From positions 3,100,001-3,164,000 of the forward strand of contig NZ_CP102332.1 in NCBI RefSeq assembly GCF_024600715.1: a DNA stretch of 64,000 nucleotides. Direction: 5' to 3'. Positions 52,210 through 62,122 of the stretch are shown here, piece after piece. This DNA is from Streptomyces changanensis. GTDB lineage: Bacteria; Actinomycetota; Actinomycetes; Streptomycetales; Streptomycetaceae. The stretch's first letter is position 1; each line of letters opens with the position of its first letter. The notes below the pieces were generated by a model. The model did no database searches, was not told where the DNA came from, and saw only the letters and a list, made by a program, of their open reading frames with translations. A program made the position numbers and the translations under genes.

Positions 52210-52518
52210 ATGTACCTGGCGGCCGAGAAGGGCGACATCACCACCATCATTGGCGGAATCGCCCCGAACTGGGGCCCCTTCGGAAGCCTGGGCAACCAGG
52301 CCCGCGTGATGATCGAGATCGTGATGGCCGTGGCCATCCTGCTGTGCCTCGGCATCGCGATCTGGGGGGCGGCCAAGCAGCGCATCGGCGCGACGGCCAT
52401 GCGCGACACCTTCAGCGCCGAGCAGGGCAAGGGCCTGATCGTGGCCGGCCTGACCGGCGTCTTCATCATCGGATCTCTGGGCACCCTCTTCACCATCGTG
52501 TACGGGATGGCCGTCTGA
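52210..52518 (+). CDS. Two-helix membrane protein, VirB2/pilin-like
   Basis: A 102-residue protein. Hydrophobic helices at about 33-53 (MIEIVMAVAILLCLGIAIWG) and 77-100 (IVAGLTGVFIIGSLGTLFTI) flank a short basic loop, AAKQRIGATAMRDTFS. This two-helix hairpin matches VirB2/TrbC-type pilins and similar first genes of Gram-positive conjugation operons. There is no cleavable signal. The ATG at 52210 is preferred over GTG 52201 and ATG 52162 because GGGG is properly spaced. It begins a run of genes resembling type IV secretion components. Confidence 0.75.
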   Translation: MYLAAEKGDITTIIGGIAPNWGPFGSLGNQARVMIEIVMAVAILLCLGIAIWGAAKQRIGATAMRDTFSAEQGKGLIVAGLTGVFIIGSLGTLFTIVYGMAV

Positions 52519-52654
52519 CCCTCCCGACCGCCTGACCCGCCTTCACTTCCCGGGGCCCGCAGAGGATGCGTCTCCTGATGTCCAGTCACCACACCGCGCA
52601 CGCGTCGCGGCCACCCACACGGCACCAGCCGTCGTCCGAGGAGGCGTACCCGTC

Positions 52655-53497
52655 ATGAGCTTCGGCGACGAGTACGACGGCGGTGGCGGTCGGGGCAGGA
52701 ACCGGGGCACCACGGGCCAGACCCGCACCCGCCTCCCCGACGCGGACACCGACGACGGCTTCGGCGGCCCCGCGCGGCGCCCACCGCGCGCGTCCCGGTC
52801 GCTGGTCACCGTCGTCGGCGTGGTCGTCCTGCTGATCGCCGCCATCGCCTTCGCCAACCGCGGCGGTGACGGCGAGGGCGACACCGCCAAGGGCACCGCC
52901 CCGGGCGCCACCCCCACGGCGGCCACCGGCGTGAAGCCCGTCACCGGCAAGAACGGCACCATCCCGTCCGGCTTCCCCCAGGACGAACAGGGCGCCCAGA
53001 GCGCGGCGGCCAACTACGCGGTGGCGCTGGGATCGGCGGAGATGTTCGACAAGTCCAAGCGGGACGCGATCCTGGCCGCCGTCATCGCCCCGTCGCGCGT
53101 GACCCACTTCCGTCGGACGCTGGACCAGGCGTACTCACCCTCCTTCTTCCAGAACGTGGGCCTCAAGCCGGACGGCACGGTCCCCGACGGATTCACCTTC
53201 GTCTCCCGCACGGCCCCCATGGGCACAAAGATCACCGGTCTTGACTCGGAGCGCGCCACGGTGGCGGTCTGGTGCGCGGGGCTCCTCGGCCTGGCCGGCG
53301 AGGGCTCCACCAAACCGGTGACGAACGGCTGGTTCACCATCACGATGGAGCTCCAGTGGGTCGACGGCGACTGGAAGACCGTGACGTACTCGCAGAAGGA
53401 CGGCCCCGCCCCCGTGGGTGCCGACACCCGCGCCTCCAGTGCCGAAGAGATCGCCGACGCCGTGACGGGGTTCGGAGGATTCACTTATGCCCGCTGA
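52655..53497 (+). CDS. Single-pass membrane protein, VirB8/TcpC-like
   Basis: A 280-residue protein: cytoplasmic Gly/Arg-rich region (1-47), one transmembrane helix (about 49-67), low-complexity linker, then an extracytoplasmic alpha/beta domain (about 105-280) with ANYAVALGSAEMFDK and WFTITMELQWVDGDWKTVTY. Bitopic topology plus a domain ending in the WxxGDWKxxxY strand is typical of VirB8/TcpC-like NTF2-fold subunits. It overlaps the next gene by 11 bp. Confidence 0.8.
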   Translation: MSFGDEYDGGGGRGRNRGTTGQTRTRLPDADTDDGFGGPARRPPRASRSLVTVVGVVVLLIAAIAFANRGGDGEGDTAKGTAPGATPTAATGVKPVTGKNGTIPSGFPQDEQGAQSAAANYAVALGSAEMFDKSKRDAILAAVIAPSRVTHFRRTLDQAYSPSFFQNVGLKPDGTVPDGFTFVSRTAPMGTKITGLDSERATVAVWCAGLLGLAGEGSTKPVTNGWFTITMELQWVDGDWKTVTYSQKDGPAPVGADTRASSAEEIADAVTGFGGFTYAR

Positions 53498-54878
53498 AGC
53501 CAGGCGTCGCGCCGCCACCGTGGGCACACTTCTGCTCACCGCGCAGACGACCGCGTTCCTGCTGGCCGGACGGGCTGTAGCCGCCCCCACGCCGAGCCCG
53601 TCCCCCTCGCCCAGCCCCGATAGGAGCAACAACCCCTGCGACCTCGTCCACGGCCCCTCCCGGGACTTCTGCGAGAGTGAGGACGGGGGCGGCACCGCCC
53701 GCACCTCCCCCCTCGAACCCGGCGACGCCGTCGACCCGCTCTCCTCCCTCGCCCGCGGCTGCGCGGACGCCGCCGCCTGGACCGTCGACAAGCTCAGCGA
53801 CGCCGTGGCGTCCACCGCGGCCGTCGACTTCACCAACACCCGCTTCCTCCAGCAGTACGCGGTGGTCTTCGCCGCCTCCACCATCCTCACGCTCGTCATC
53901 TGGCTGCTCGCCGTCGCCAAGCGCGCCATCCGCGGCGTACCGCTGAGCACGGCCCTCTCCGAAGCCGTCGGCTTCCTGTGGCTGACGGTCCTCGCCTCCG
54001 CCTTCACCCCGCTGATCCTGCACACCGTCGTCTCCGCGACGGACGGCGTCACCGAGGTGATCGCCGCCGGCACCGGCGGCCAGACCGACGCGTTCTTCGG
54101 CTCGTTCGCCACCGCCCTGAAGAAGGGCGACGACATCGGCGGCGGGCCCATCATGCTGATCGTCGTGTCGCTCGTGTCGATCCTCGCCGCCGGCATCCTG
54201 TGGCTGGAACTCGTCATCCGCGCCGCGCTCCTCTACGTCGGCGCGCTCCTCGGCACCGTCGTGTACGCGGGGATCGTCGACAAGAACATGTGGGGCCACG
54301 TCCGCCGCTGGGCCGGCATCATGATCGCCGTCATCCTGGTGAAACCGGTCATCGTGATCGTCCTCGGCCTCGCCGGGGCGCTCTCCTCCGGCGACGGCCC
54401 CGACGCGTTCTCCGCCGTCGTCTCCGGCCTCGCGATCATCCTGCTCGCCATCTTCGCGTCCGCGGCGATCTACCGCTTCGTCCCCGGCTTCGGCGACGAG
54501 ATCGCCACCGCCCGCACCAACCGCAAGCAGGCCACCGACGGCGCCCAGGCCGCGGCCGTCATCTCCTCCCCCGCCGCCCTCGTCTCCCAGGGCATCAAGG
54601 CCCACAGCAGCCGCACCCACCAGCGCGCCGCCGGCGGCGCCCCCGCCGCGGCCAACGCCCTGTCCGGCGGCGTCGCCGCCCACGGCGGCCGCGGCGGCGC
54701 ACCGGCCACAGGCGGGGCCGGCGGCGGAACCGCCCCCGCCGCCGCGCCCCCGCCCCGCAGCGCCCCCACCCCGGCCCCGAGCGCCCACTCGGCCACCAAC
54801 ACCCCGCACACCAGCCGCGCCACCAACAGCGGCACCGGCAACACAGGCAACGCAGGATCAGGAGGTGCAGGGCGGTGA
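53487..54878 (+). CDS. Polytopic membrane protein, VirB6/TrbL-like
   Basis: A 463-residue protein with a signal-like N-terminus (1-~32, ending VAA), a Ser/Pro stretch and a Cys pair (NPCDLVHGPSRDFCESE). About six hydrophobic helices follow between 115 and 335, including a long amphipathic cytoplasmic part (RAIRGVPLSTALSEAVG). The last ~115 residues are Gly/Ala/Thr/Ser-rich and disordered. Organisation resembles the VirB6/TrbL channel subunit. It shares a GTGA overlap with the next gene. Confidence 0.8.
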   Translation: MPAEARRRAATVGTLLLTAQTTAFLLAGRAVAAPTPSPSPSPSPDRSNNPCDLVHGPSRDFCESEDGGGTARTSPLEPGDAVDPLSSLARGCADAAAWTVDKLSDAVASTAAVDFTNTRFLQQYAVVFAASTILTLVIWLLAVAKRAIRGVPLSTALSEAVGFLWLTVLASAFTPLILHTVVSATDGVTEVIAAGTGGQTDAFFGSFATALKKGDDIGGGPIMLIVVSLVSILAAGILWLELVIRAALLYVGALLGTVVYAGIVDKNMWGHVRRWAGIMIAVILVKPVIVIVLGLAGALSSGDGPDAFSAVVSGLAIILLAIFASAAIYRFVPGFGDEIATARTNRKQATDGAQAAAVISSPAALVSQGIKAHSSRTHQRAAGGAPAAANALSGGVAAHGGRGGAPATGGAGGGTAPAAAPPPRSAPTPAPSAHSATNTPHTSRATNSGTGNTGNAGSGGAGR

Positions 54879-56434
54879 CGACCCAGTCCCACGCGATCAC
54901 GCCCCGCCGCACGTATCTCATCGGCCGCGCCCGGCCGAGCGCGATCATCGGCAAGAACCGCGAGACGGGCGAGATCGCCCTCATCATCGCCGGGGCGTTC
55001 CTCGGCATGATGTGCGGCCTCCTCGTCCCCCTCCTCACCCTGCGCATCGCGCTGCTCACCGGCTTCCCGATGCTGGCCCTCGCCGCCGTGTACGTCCCCT
55101 ACCGCGGCCGGACCTTCTACCGCTGGTACGAGATCAACCGCAGCTACAAGCGCGTCCTGCGCCAGGGCACCACGTACCGCTCCGCCGCCATGGAGGCCGG
55201 TACGCGCCTCGACGGCCGCGAGGTCGAGGTCGGCCCGCCCCCCGGCATCGGCCGCATCAACTGGCTCTCCGCCCCCTTCGGCCCCGACGAGATCGCCGTC
55301 CTCCTCCACGCCGACCGCCGCACCGTCACCGCCGCCATCGAGATCGAGGGCCCCGGCGTCGGACTGCGCGACAGCGAGGACCAGGAAGCCCTGGTGGACC
55401 GTTTCGGCACCCTCCTCAAGCACGTCGCCAACGGCGACGGCTTCGTCACCCGCATCCAGATGCTCGCCCGTACCCTCCCCGCCGACCCCGACGCCCACGC
55501 CAAGGACGTCGCCCAGCGCGGCGACGCCCACGCGCCCCGCTGGCTCCGCGACTCCTACGAGCAGCTGCTGTCCATGGTGTCGACCTCCAGCGAGCAGCAC
55601 CGCGCGTACCTCGTCGCCTGCATGCACTACACCCGCGAACTGGCCGCCGAGGCCCACGCCATCGCCCGCGCCGCCCGCCACACCGGCGGCGGCAGGCGCG
55701 TGCGCCTCGACAAGGACGCCGGCCTCGCCGTCGTCATGGCCCGCGAGCTCACCGACATCTGCGCCCGCCTCGCCGAGGCCGACATCCGCGTCCGCCAGCC
55801 CCTCGGCCAGTCACGCCTGGCGTCCCTCGTGCACTCCATGTACGACCCGGACCACCCCATCGACCACATCCAGGCCATGACGAAGCGGAACGCCTGGCCC
55901 GCCGAGCTCGACGCCGTCGAACCGACCCACCTCCGGGCCAAGACCCGCGAGTCCGCCACCCGCGCCCCCTGGTGCCACGCCACCGCCTGGGTCAAGGAGT
56001 GGCCGATGACGCCCGTCGGCGTGAACTTCCTCGCCCCGCTGCTCGTCCACACCCCCGACGTCATCCGCACGGTCGCCGTCACGATGGATCTCGAACCCAC
56101 CGAGATCGCCATCGAGCGCATGCTCACCGAGAAGACCAACGACGAGGCCGAGGCCAGCCGCGCCGCGAAGATGAACCGCACCATCGACCCCCGTGACATC
56201 GCCGCCCACGGCCGCCTCGACCAGCGGGGTGAAGATCTCGCCAGCGGCGCGGCCGGCGTCAACCTCGTCGGGTACATCACCGTGTCGTCCCGCTCCCCCG
56301 AGGCCCTCGCCCGGGACAAGCGGACGATCCGGGCGTCGGCCGGCAAGTCGTACCTGAAGCTCGAGTGGTGCGACCGCGAACACCACCGGGCCTTCGTGAA
56401 CACGCTGCCGTTCGCCACCGGCATCCGCCGCTAG
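54875..56434 (+). CDS. SCO6880-family-like protein: VirB3/PrgI-like anchor plus VirB4-N-like domain
   Basis: A 519-residue protein. Residues about 37-78 are two adjacent transmembrane helices with the PrgI/VirB3-like surrounding (RRTYLIGRARPSAIIGKN). A long soluble region follows that resembles the non-ATPase N-terminal half of VirB4 proteins (strand-rich FGPDEIAVLLHADRRTVTA, helical AHAIARAARHT, and WVKEWPMTPVGVNFLAPLLV). No Walker motif is present. The C-terminal KSYLKLEWCDREHHRAFVN precedes the ATPase gene, as the domains are ordered in intact VirB4. GGAGGTG precedes the GTG. Confidence 0.8.
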   Translation: MTTQSHAITPRRTYLIGRARPSAIIGKNRETGEIALIIAGAFLGMMCGLLVPLLTLRIALLTGFPMLALAAVYVPYRGRTFYRWYEINRSYKRVLRQGTTYRSAAMEAGTRLDGREVEVGPPPGIGRINWLSAPFGPDEIAVLLHADRRTVTAAIEIEGPGVGLRDSEDQEALVDRFGTLLKHVANGDGFVTRIQMLARTLPADPDAHAKDVAQRGDAHAPRWLRDSYEQLLSMVSTSSEQHRAYLVACMHYTRELAAEAHAIARAARHTGGGRRVRLDKDAGLAVVMARELTDICARLAEADIRVRQPLGQSRLASLVHSMYDPDHPIDHIQAMTKRNAWPAELDAVEPTHLRAKTRESATRAPWCHATAWVKEWPMTPVGVNFLAPLLVHTPDVIRTVAVTMDLEPTEIAIERMLTEKTNDEAEASRAAKMNRTIDPRDIAAHGRLDQRGEDLASGAAGVNLVGYITVSSRSPEALARDKRTIRASAGKSYLKLEWCDREHHRAFVNTLPFATGIRR

Positions 56435-56470
56435 GCACACAGGACGAGACGATAGGACGATAGGGGCCTG

Positions 56471-57892
56471 ATGATGCGCGATCCGCTGTCCGTCCTCACC
56501 GATGCCTTCACCTCCTTCCTCTTCGGGAAGGTGGAGACCACCCGGCTGCCCGTACGCACCTCCACGGGCCAGGCCCAGGCCGTGTACCTGCCGACCGCCG
56601 CGCCCGGCCTGGGCGACTCCGGCGTGATCATCGGCCGCGAGGTGTACAGCGGCAAGGGGTACATCTACGACCCGTTCCAGCTGTACGGCCAGCAGCTCCC
56701 CGCCCCGCACTGGCTGGTGCTCGGCGAGTCCGGCAACGGCAAGTCGGCGCTGGAGAAGACGTACGTCCTGCGCCAGCTCCGCTTCCGCGACCGCCAGGTC
56801 GTCGTCCTCGACGCCCAGGGCGAGGACGGCGTCGGCGAGTGGAACCTCATCGCGGAGCAGCTGGGGATAACGCCCGTCCGCCTCGACCCGAGGGCCGCCC
56901 TCGACGACGGCATCCGCCTCAACCCCCTCGACCCGGCCATCACCACGACCGGCCAGCTCGCCCTGCTCCGCACCATCATCGAGGTCGCCCTGGGCCACGG
57001 ACTCGACGAGCGGTCCGGCTTCGCGCTGAAGGTCGCCCACGCCTACGTCAACGCCACCATCACCGACCGCCAGCCCGTCCTGACCGACATCGTCGAGCAG
57101 CTCCGCCACCCCGAACCGGAGTCCGCCGAGGCCATGAACGTCGACATAGACGACGTACGCGCCTGGGGCCTCGACGTCGCGCTCGTCCTCGACCGGCTCG
57201 TCGACGGCGACCTGCGCGGCATGTTCGACGGCCCCACGACCGTCGGCATCGACCTCGACGCGCCGCTCACCGTCTTCGACCTGTCGCACATCGACCGCAA
57301 CTCCATCGCCATGCCCATCCTCATGGCGATCGTCGGCGTGTGGCTGGAGCACACCTGGATCCGCCCCGACCGGAAGAAGCGCATCTTCCTCGTCGAGGAG
57401 GCCTGGCACATCATCAACAGCCCGTTCGTGGCGCAGCTGTTCCAGCGGCTGCTGAAGTTCGGCCGTCGGCTCGGCCTGTCCTTCGTCGCCGTCGTCCACC
57501 ACCTCAGCGACGTCGTCGACGGCGCGGCCGCGCGCGAGGCGGCGGCCATCCTCAAGATGGCCTCCACCAGGACGATCTACGCCCAGAAGGCCGACGAGGC
57601 ACGCGCCACCGGACGCGTCCTCGGCCTGCCGCGCTGGGCCGTCGAGATCATCCCGACCCTCACGCCCGGCATCGCCGTCTGGGACGTCAACGGCAACGTC
57701 CAGGTGGTGAAACACCTCATCACCGAAGCCGAACGCCCCCTCGTCTACACGGACCGCGCCATGACCGAGTCCGCGCCGCACGACCTGCCCGACGACCTGC
57801 CCGACGACCTCAAGGCCGCCGAATGGGAGGCGGAGCAGCGCGCGGCCCTCATGGAACGCCACATGAACGACTCGGAATCGACGGTGGCGTGA
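56471..57892 (+). CDS. VirB4-like ATPase
   Basis: A 473-residue P-loop ATPase. Walker A is LGESGNGKSALEKT (residues about 84-97), a VirB4/TraC-like sequence. Walker B is RIFLVEEAWHIIN (about 303-315), and the downstream motif VAVVHHLSDVVDG is also family-typical. The acidic tail contains PDDLPDD repeats. The protein lacks the VirB4 N-terminal domain, which the preceding gene seems to supply. It likely powers assembly or transport at the membrane. Start ATG 56471 or 56474; the upstream gap is 36 bp. Confidence 0.9.
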   Translation: MMRDPLSVLTDAFTSFLFGKVETTRLPVRTSTGQAQAVYLPTAAPGLGDSGVIIGREVYSGKGYIYDPFQLYGQQLPAPHWLVLGESGNGKSALEKTYVLRQLRFRDRQVVVLDAQGEDGVGEWNLIAEQLGITPVRLDPRAALDDGIRLNPLDPAITTTGQLALLRTIIEVALGHGLDERSGFALKVAHAYVNATITDRQPVLTDIVEQLRHPEPESAEAMNVDIDDVRAWGLDVALVLDRLVDGDLRGMFDGPTTVGIDLDAPLTVFDLSHIDRNSIAMPILMAIVGVWLEHTWIRPDRKKRIFLVEEAWHIINSPFVAQLFQRLLKFGRRLGLSFVAVVHHLSDVVDGAAAREAAAILKMASTRTIYAQKADEARATGRVLGLPRWAVEIIPTLTPGIAVWDVNGNVQVVKHLITEAERPLVYTDRAMTESAPHDLPDDLPDDLKAAEWEAEQRAALMERHMNDSESTVA

Positions 57893-57893
57893 C

Positions 57894-59420
57894 GTGGGCC
57901 GCCCACCCGAGACGCGCGGAACCCAGGGAGGCGTCCCCGACGGGCTGCTCGTGGGGCTGCTGGCGCTCCTGTTCGCCTCGACGTTGATGGTGTGGACGGC
58001 GAGCGGCCTCGCCGGGCTGTTCGCCCACGGCTCCTGGCCCGCGGGCGTCACCTTCGGCCGCTCGCCGCTCGCCCTGCGCTCCCTGGTCACCGACCCGCGG
58101 GGCATGGCCGCTGCCTGGCCGGCGACACCCGCGGACCAGCTGCCGGGCCACGGCGTGTTCTGGGGGCTGCTGATCGGCGAGTTGATGGTGCTCGCCGTGC
58201 TGGCCGTCTTCGCCGTGGGGACGGTGTCCCGCTGGCGCGCGGTACGCGCGGCGGCCCGCGCCGACCGGGGCCACGGCCCCCGGGCCACCACCCCGGCCCC
58301 GCTCCAAGCCCCGGCCCCGCTCCAGGAGCAGGCCCCGGCGGAAGCACCCGCAGCACCACCCGCACCGGCACCCACGCCCACCCCGCTCCCGGCACCCACA
58401 CCCGCACCCGCACCCGCACCGGCCACACCACCCGCCACCGCCGCGCCACCCGCCACCGCCACGGCGTTCCCGGCGCCCCGTACGCCGGCACCGCGCGTCC
58501 TGTACGGCGACCGCGCCACCCGCCGCCCCAGTACTCTCCAGGCCGTCCAGGACGCGGTGGGTCCCGTCCTCGTCGTCACGTCCGACCCCACCGTGTGGGC
58601 CGAGACGAAGGACGCCCGCGCCAAGCTGGGCCCGGTCCTCCTCTACGACCCCGGGCACCTCTGCGACACCCCGGCCCGCCTCCACTGGTCCCCCGCGGAC
58701 GGCTGCGAGGACACCGGTACGGCGGCGGCCCGCGCCACCGCGCTCCTCGCCCCCGTACGCCCCCGGGCGCGCCTCGACGCCGCGGTCGCCGACACCGCCG
58801 AGACCCTCCTGCGCTGCTGGCTGCACGCCGCCGCCGTCGACGGCCGGCCCTTCCGGCAGGTGCACCGCTGGGCACAGAACACCGGCAGCGCCCACGAGCC
58901 CGTACGCATCCTCCGCATACACCCCAGGGCCACCAACAGCCACGCCGGTCTCCTGGAGTCGGCGCTCACCGCCCACCCCGAACGCCGCGAAGCCGCCCGC
59001 GCCCTGACGCTCCGGGCGCTCTCCGCCCTCACCACGGTCCACGTCCGCGAGTCGTGCACACCGAATCGAACTGATTCGCTGACCTTGGAATCATTCATCG
59101 CCGAAGGGGGCAGCCTTTATGTGGTGGGCGAACCCGTGGAGGACCCCCGGACGGCACCCGGAGCCATGCCCCTCCTCACCGCCCTCACCGCACACGTGGT
59201 CGAGCACGGCCGCCGCATGGCCGCACGGTCATCTGACGGTCGGCTCGACCCACCAATGAGCCTCGTCCTCGACGACGTCGCCGCGGTCGCCCCGCTCCCC
59301 CAGCTCCCGGCGCTCCTCTCCACCGGCCACGACCAGGGCCTCCCCACCCTCGCCCTGCTCCGCTCCCACGAACAGGCCCGCGCCCGCTGGACCGATCCCC
59401 TCCCGACCCCGATCCCCTGA
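57894..59420 (+). CDS. VirD4/TraG-like membrane protein lacking Walker A
   Basis: A 508-residue protein. Two transmembrane helices (about 19-42 and 86-112) precede a Pro/Ala-rich linker (120-200). The soluble domain aligns in pattern with VirD4/TraG coupling proteins: VLVVTSDPTVWAETKDARAK, LLYDPGHL...WSPADGCED, and a Walker-B-like SLVLDDVAAVAPLPQLPALL followed by TLALLRSHEQARARW. Where Walker A should lie (before VLVVTS) there is only LYGDRATRRPSTLQAVQDA, with no GxxxxGKT. It may be a structural pseudo-ATPase. One base separates it from the ATPase gene. Confidence 0.8.
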   Translation: MGRPPETRGTQGGVPDGLLVGLLALLFASTLMVWTASGLAGLFAHGSWPAGVTFGRSPLALRSLVTDPRGMAAAWPATPADQLPGHGVFWGLLIGELMVLAVLAVFAVGTVSRWRAVRAAARADRGHGPRATTPAPLQAPAPLQEQAPAEAPAAPPAPAPTPTPLPAPTPAPAPAPATPPATAAPPATATAFPAPRTPAPRVLYGDRATRRPSTLQAVQDAVGPVLVVTSDPTVWAETKDARAKLGPVLLYDPGHLCDTPARLHWSPADGCEDTGTAAARATALLAPVRPRARLDAAVADTAETLLRCWLHAAAVDGRPFRQVHRWAQNTGSAHEPVRILRIHPRATNSHAGLLESALTAHPERREAARALTLRALSALTTVHVRESCTPNRTDSLTLESFIAEGGSLYVVGEPVEDPRTAPGAMPLLTALTAHVVEHGRRMAARSSDGRLDPPMSLVLDDVAAVAPLPQLPALLSTGHDQGLPTLALLRSHEQARARWTDPLPTPIP

Positions 59421-59485
59421 CGCCCGGCCCGGCCCGGCGACCAGCCTGCCCGGCCACCGCCCTGCCCGGCCCACCGGAGCCCCGC

Positions 59486-60094
59486 CTACGCGCCGGCGCC
59501 GGCCCCCTCCGCCACGTCCGCGGACGCGCCGGACCGCAGCAGCTCGTACTCGACCTCCACCGCACCCGCCTCCCCCGGCTCGGGTCCGCGCTCCAGCGAG
59601 ATGATCGCGCCGCTTGGCCGGAAGCCGGCCTTCCGGTACAGCGCCGCGGCCCGCGCGTTCCGCTCGTGCACGTACAGCCGCACCCGGCGCACCACCGGCT
59701 CGCGCAGCGACCACGACCACCGGACGGCCGCCCGCATCAGCGCCTCCGCCACCCCGCTGCCCCGCGCCCCGGGCCGTACGTAGACCCCGACGAGGTGCGT
59801 CTGGTCCACCTCCGCCGGCTCCCCGAGCAGCACGTCGCCGCCCTGCCGCTCCAGCAGCGCGGTCACCGTCCCGACCCACCGCCCGTCGGGCCCGACGGCC
59901 ACGAACTGCCGCGCCCCGGCCCCGGCCGCGGCGCGCTCGGTCCGCCCCCGCCAGTGCGCGTCCGGCCGCGCGGCGGCCTCCTCGTAGGTGTCCAGGAACG
60001 CCAGGTGCGCCAGCGGGTCCCGCAGGGAGGCCAACCGCAACTCCCGCGCCTCACGCCACTCCTCGGCCCGCACGGGCCGCACCGCATAGGTCAT
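59486..60094 (-). CDS. GNAT-family N-acetyltransferase
   Basis: A 202-residue enzyme. The acetyl-CoA binding motif is VYVRPGARGSGVAEALMRAA (about residues 102-121), with the C-terminal strand YVHERNARAAALYRKAGFRPSG. The N-terminus MTYAVRPVRAEEWREARELR is typical. The ATG at 60094 has GGAGG eight bases upstream. The C-terminal ~25 residues are low-complexity. Substrate unknown. It is convergent with the secretion-like operon. Confidence 0.9.
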   Translation of the reverse strand: MTYAVRPVRAEEWREARELRLASLRDPLAHLAFLDTYEEAAARPDAHWRGRTERAAAGAGARQFVAVGPDGRWVGTVTALLERQGGDVLLGEPAEVDQTHLVGVYVRPGARGSGVAEALMRAAVRWSWSLREPVVRRVRLYVHERNARAAALYRKAGFRPSGAIISLERGPEPGEAGAVEVEYELLRSGASADVAEGAGAGA

Positions 60095-60358
60095 CTCCCG
60101 ATCCTCCCGACCGCCCCCGACCACCGGCAACCGGATAACCCGCACCCCGACCGCCCCGCCCCACCCCGCCCGTCAGCACACACCGCCCACGCCCCGGTTC
60201 CGCGCCCGAACTCCACCGCGGACCACGGACCGCACCCTCCCGCCGGGCCCGGGCCCCGCACCCGCCCCGAGCCCCGGACCGGCCGGAGTCGTACCCCGGT
60301 ACCACCCCGCCGCCACCGGTCCCCACCACGGTCGGACGCTCCGCGCCGCCCCGCTCCG

Positions 60359-60364
60359 TAGCGT
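60359..60364 (+). promoter_or_regulatory. -10 element of a probable leaderless ABC exporter transcript
   Basis: TAGCGT, seven bases, then the ATG at 60372. No ribosome site lies between, and the 270 bp upstream to the GNAT gene contain no gene that I can support. Confidence 0.5.
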
Positions 60365-60371
60365 CGGCGAC

Positions 60372-61282
<911 letters not shown>

Positions 61283-61286
<4 letters not shown>

Positions 61287-62098
61287 CCACCGCCCCCGCC
61301 CCCGCCACCTCCACGCCCACCACCGCCCCCGCCCCGTACGGCGTCACCCCGGCCCGTGTCGTACGCGCCGAGTGGCACAAGATCCGCTCGCTGCGCTCGA
61401 CCCGCGTCACCGCCGCCACCGCCGGCGCCCTCGTCGTCACCGTCGCCCTCGTCATGGGCGGCACCTACACCTCCGGAGGCGGCGACTCCGACATCGACCC
61501 GGTCGTCCTCGTCCTCATGGGCACGATGCTCTCCCAGATCTGCCTCGCGGTCCTCGGCATCCTCGTCACCGCCGGCGAGTACGCGTCCGGCTCGATCCGC
61601 GCGACCCTCACCGCCGTCCCGACCCGCCTGCCCGTCCTGTGGGCGAAGGCCGCCGTCTTCGCCGCGACGGCCTTCACCCTCAGCCTCGCCACCGCCCTCG
61701 TCGCCTTCCCGGCCGCACAACCGCTCCTCGCGGACACCGACAAGAGGGCGTCCCTCCTGGACGACGGCGTCCTACTCGCCCTCGTCGGCAGCTCCGCCGG
61801 CATCACCCTGGTCGCACTGATCGCCCTGGCTCTCGGCGCGCTGCTCCGCTCGGTACCGGGCGCCCTCGGCGCGTTCATCGGCGGCGTCGTCATCGTCCCG
61901 GAGATCCTCGGCTCCCTCCCCTACGAGGCCGCGGAGACCGCTCTGCGCCACTTCCCCACCCAGGCGGCGGGCGCCCTCGGCTCCTCCAACCCCCTCCCGG
62001 GCGCGGCCTCCCCCGGCGCCGCCCTCCTCGCCCTGGTCCTGTGGGCGGCGGCGGCCCTGGCAGCAGCCGCGGTGTCCCTGAAACACCGGGACGTGTGA
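61283..62098 (+). CDS. ABC-2 type transporter permease
   Basis: A 271-residue membrane protein with a Thr/Pro/Ala-rich cytoplasmic N-terminus (1-~22), the family motif VVRAEWHKIRSLRST and about six transmembrane helices. The characteristic GEYASGSIRATLTAVPTR lies at about residues 99-116. It pairs with the preceding ATPase through a GTGA overlap. The histidine kinase starts 24 bp after its stop. Confidence 0.92.
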
Positions 62099-62122
62099 CC
62101 GGTTCCGTACGAGGATGACCAC

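Noticed and set aside
50077..59420. The secretion-like cluster as part of an integrative conjugative element
   Set aside because: No relaxase, integrase, attachment repeats, replication gene or shift in base composition is seen, and both flanks are conserved chromosomal genes.
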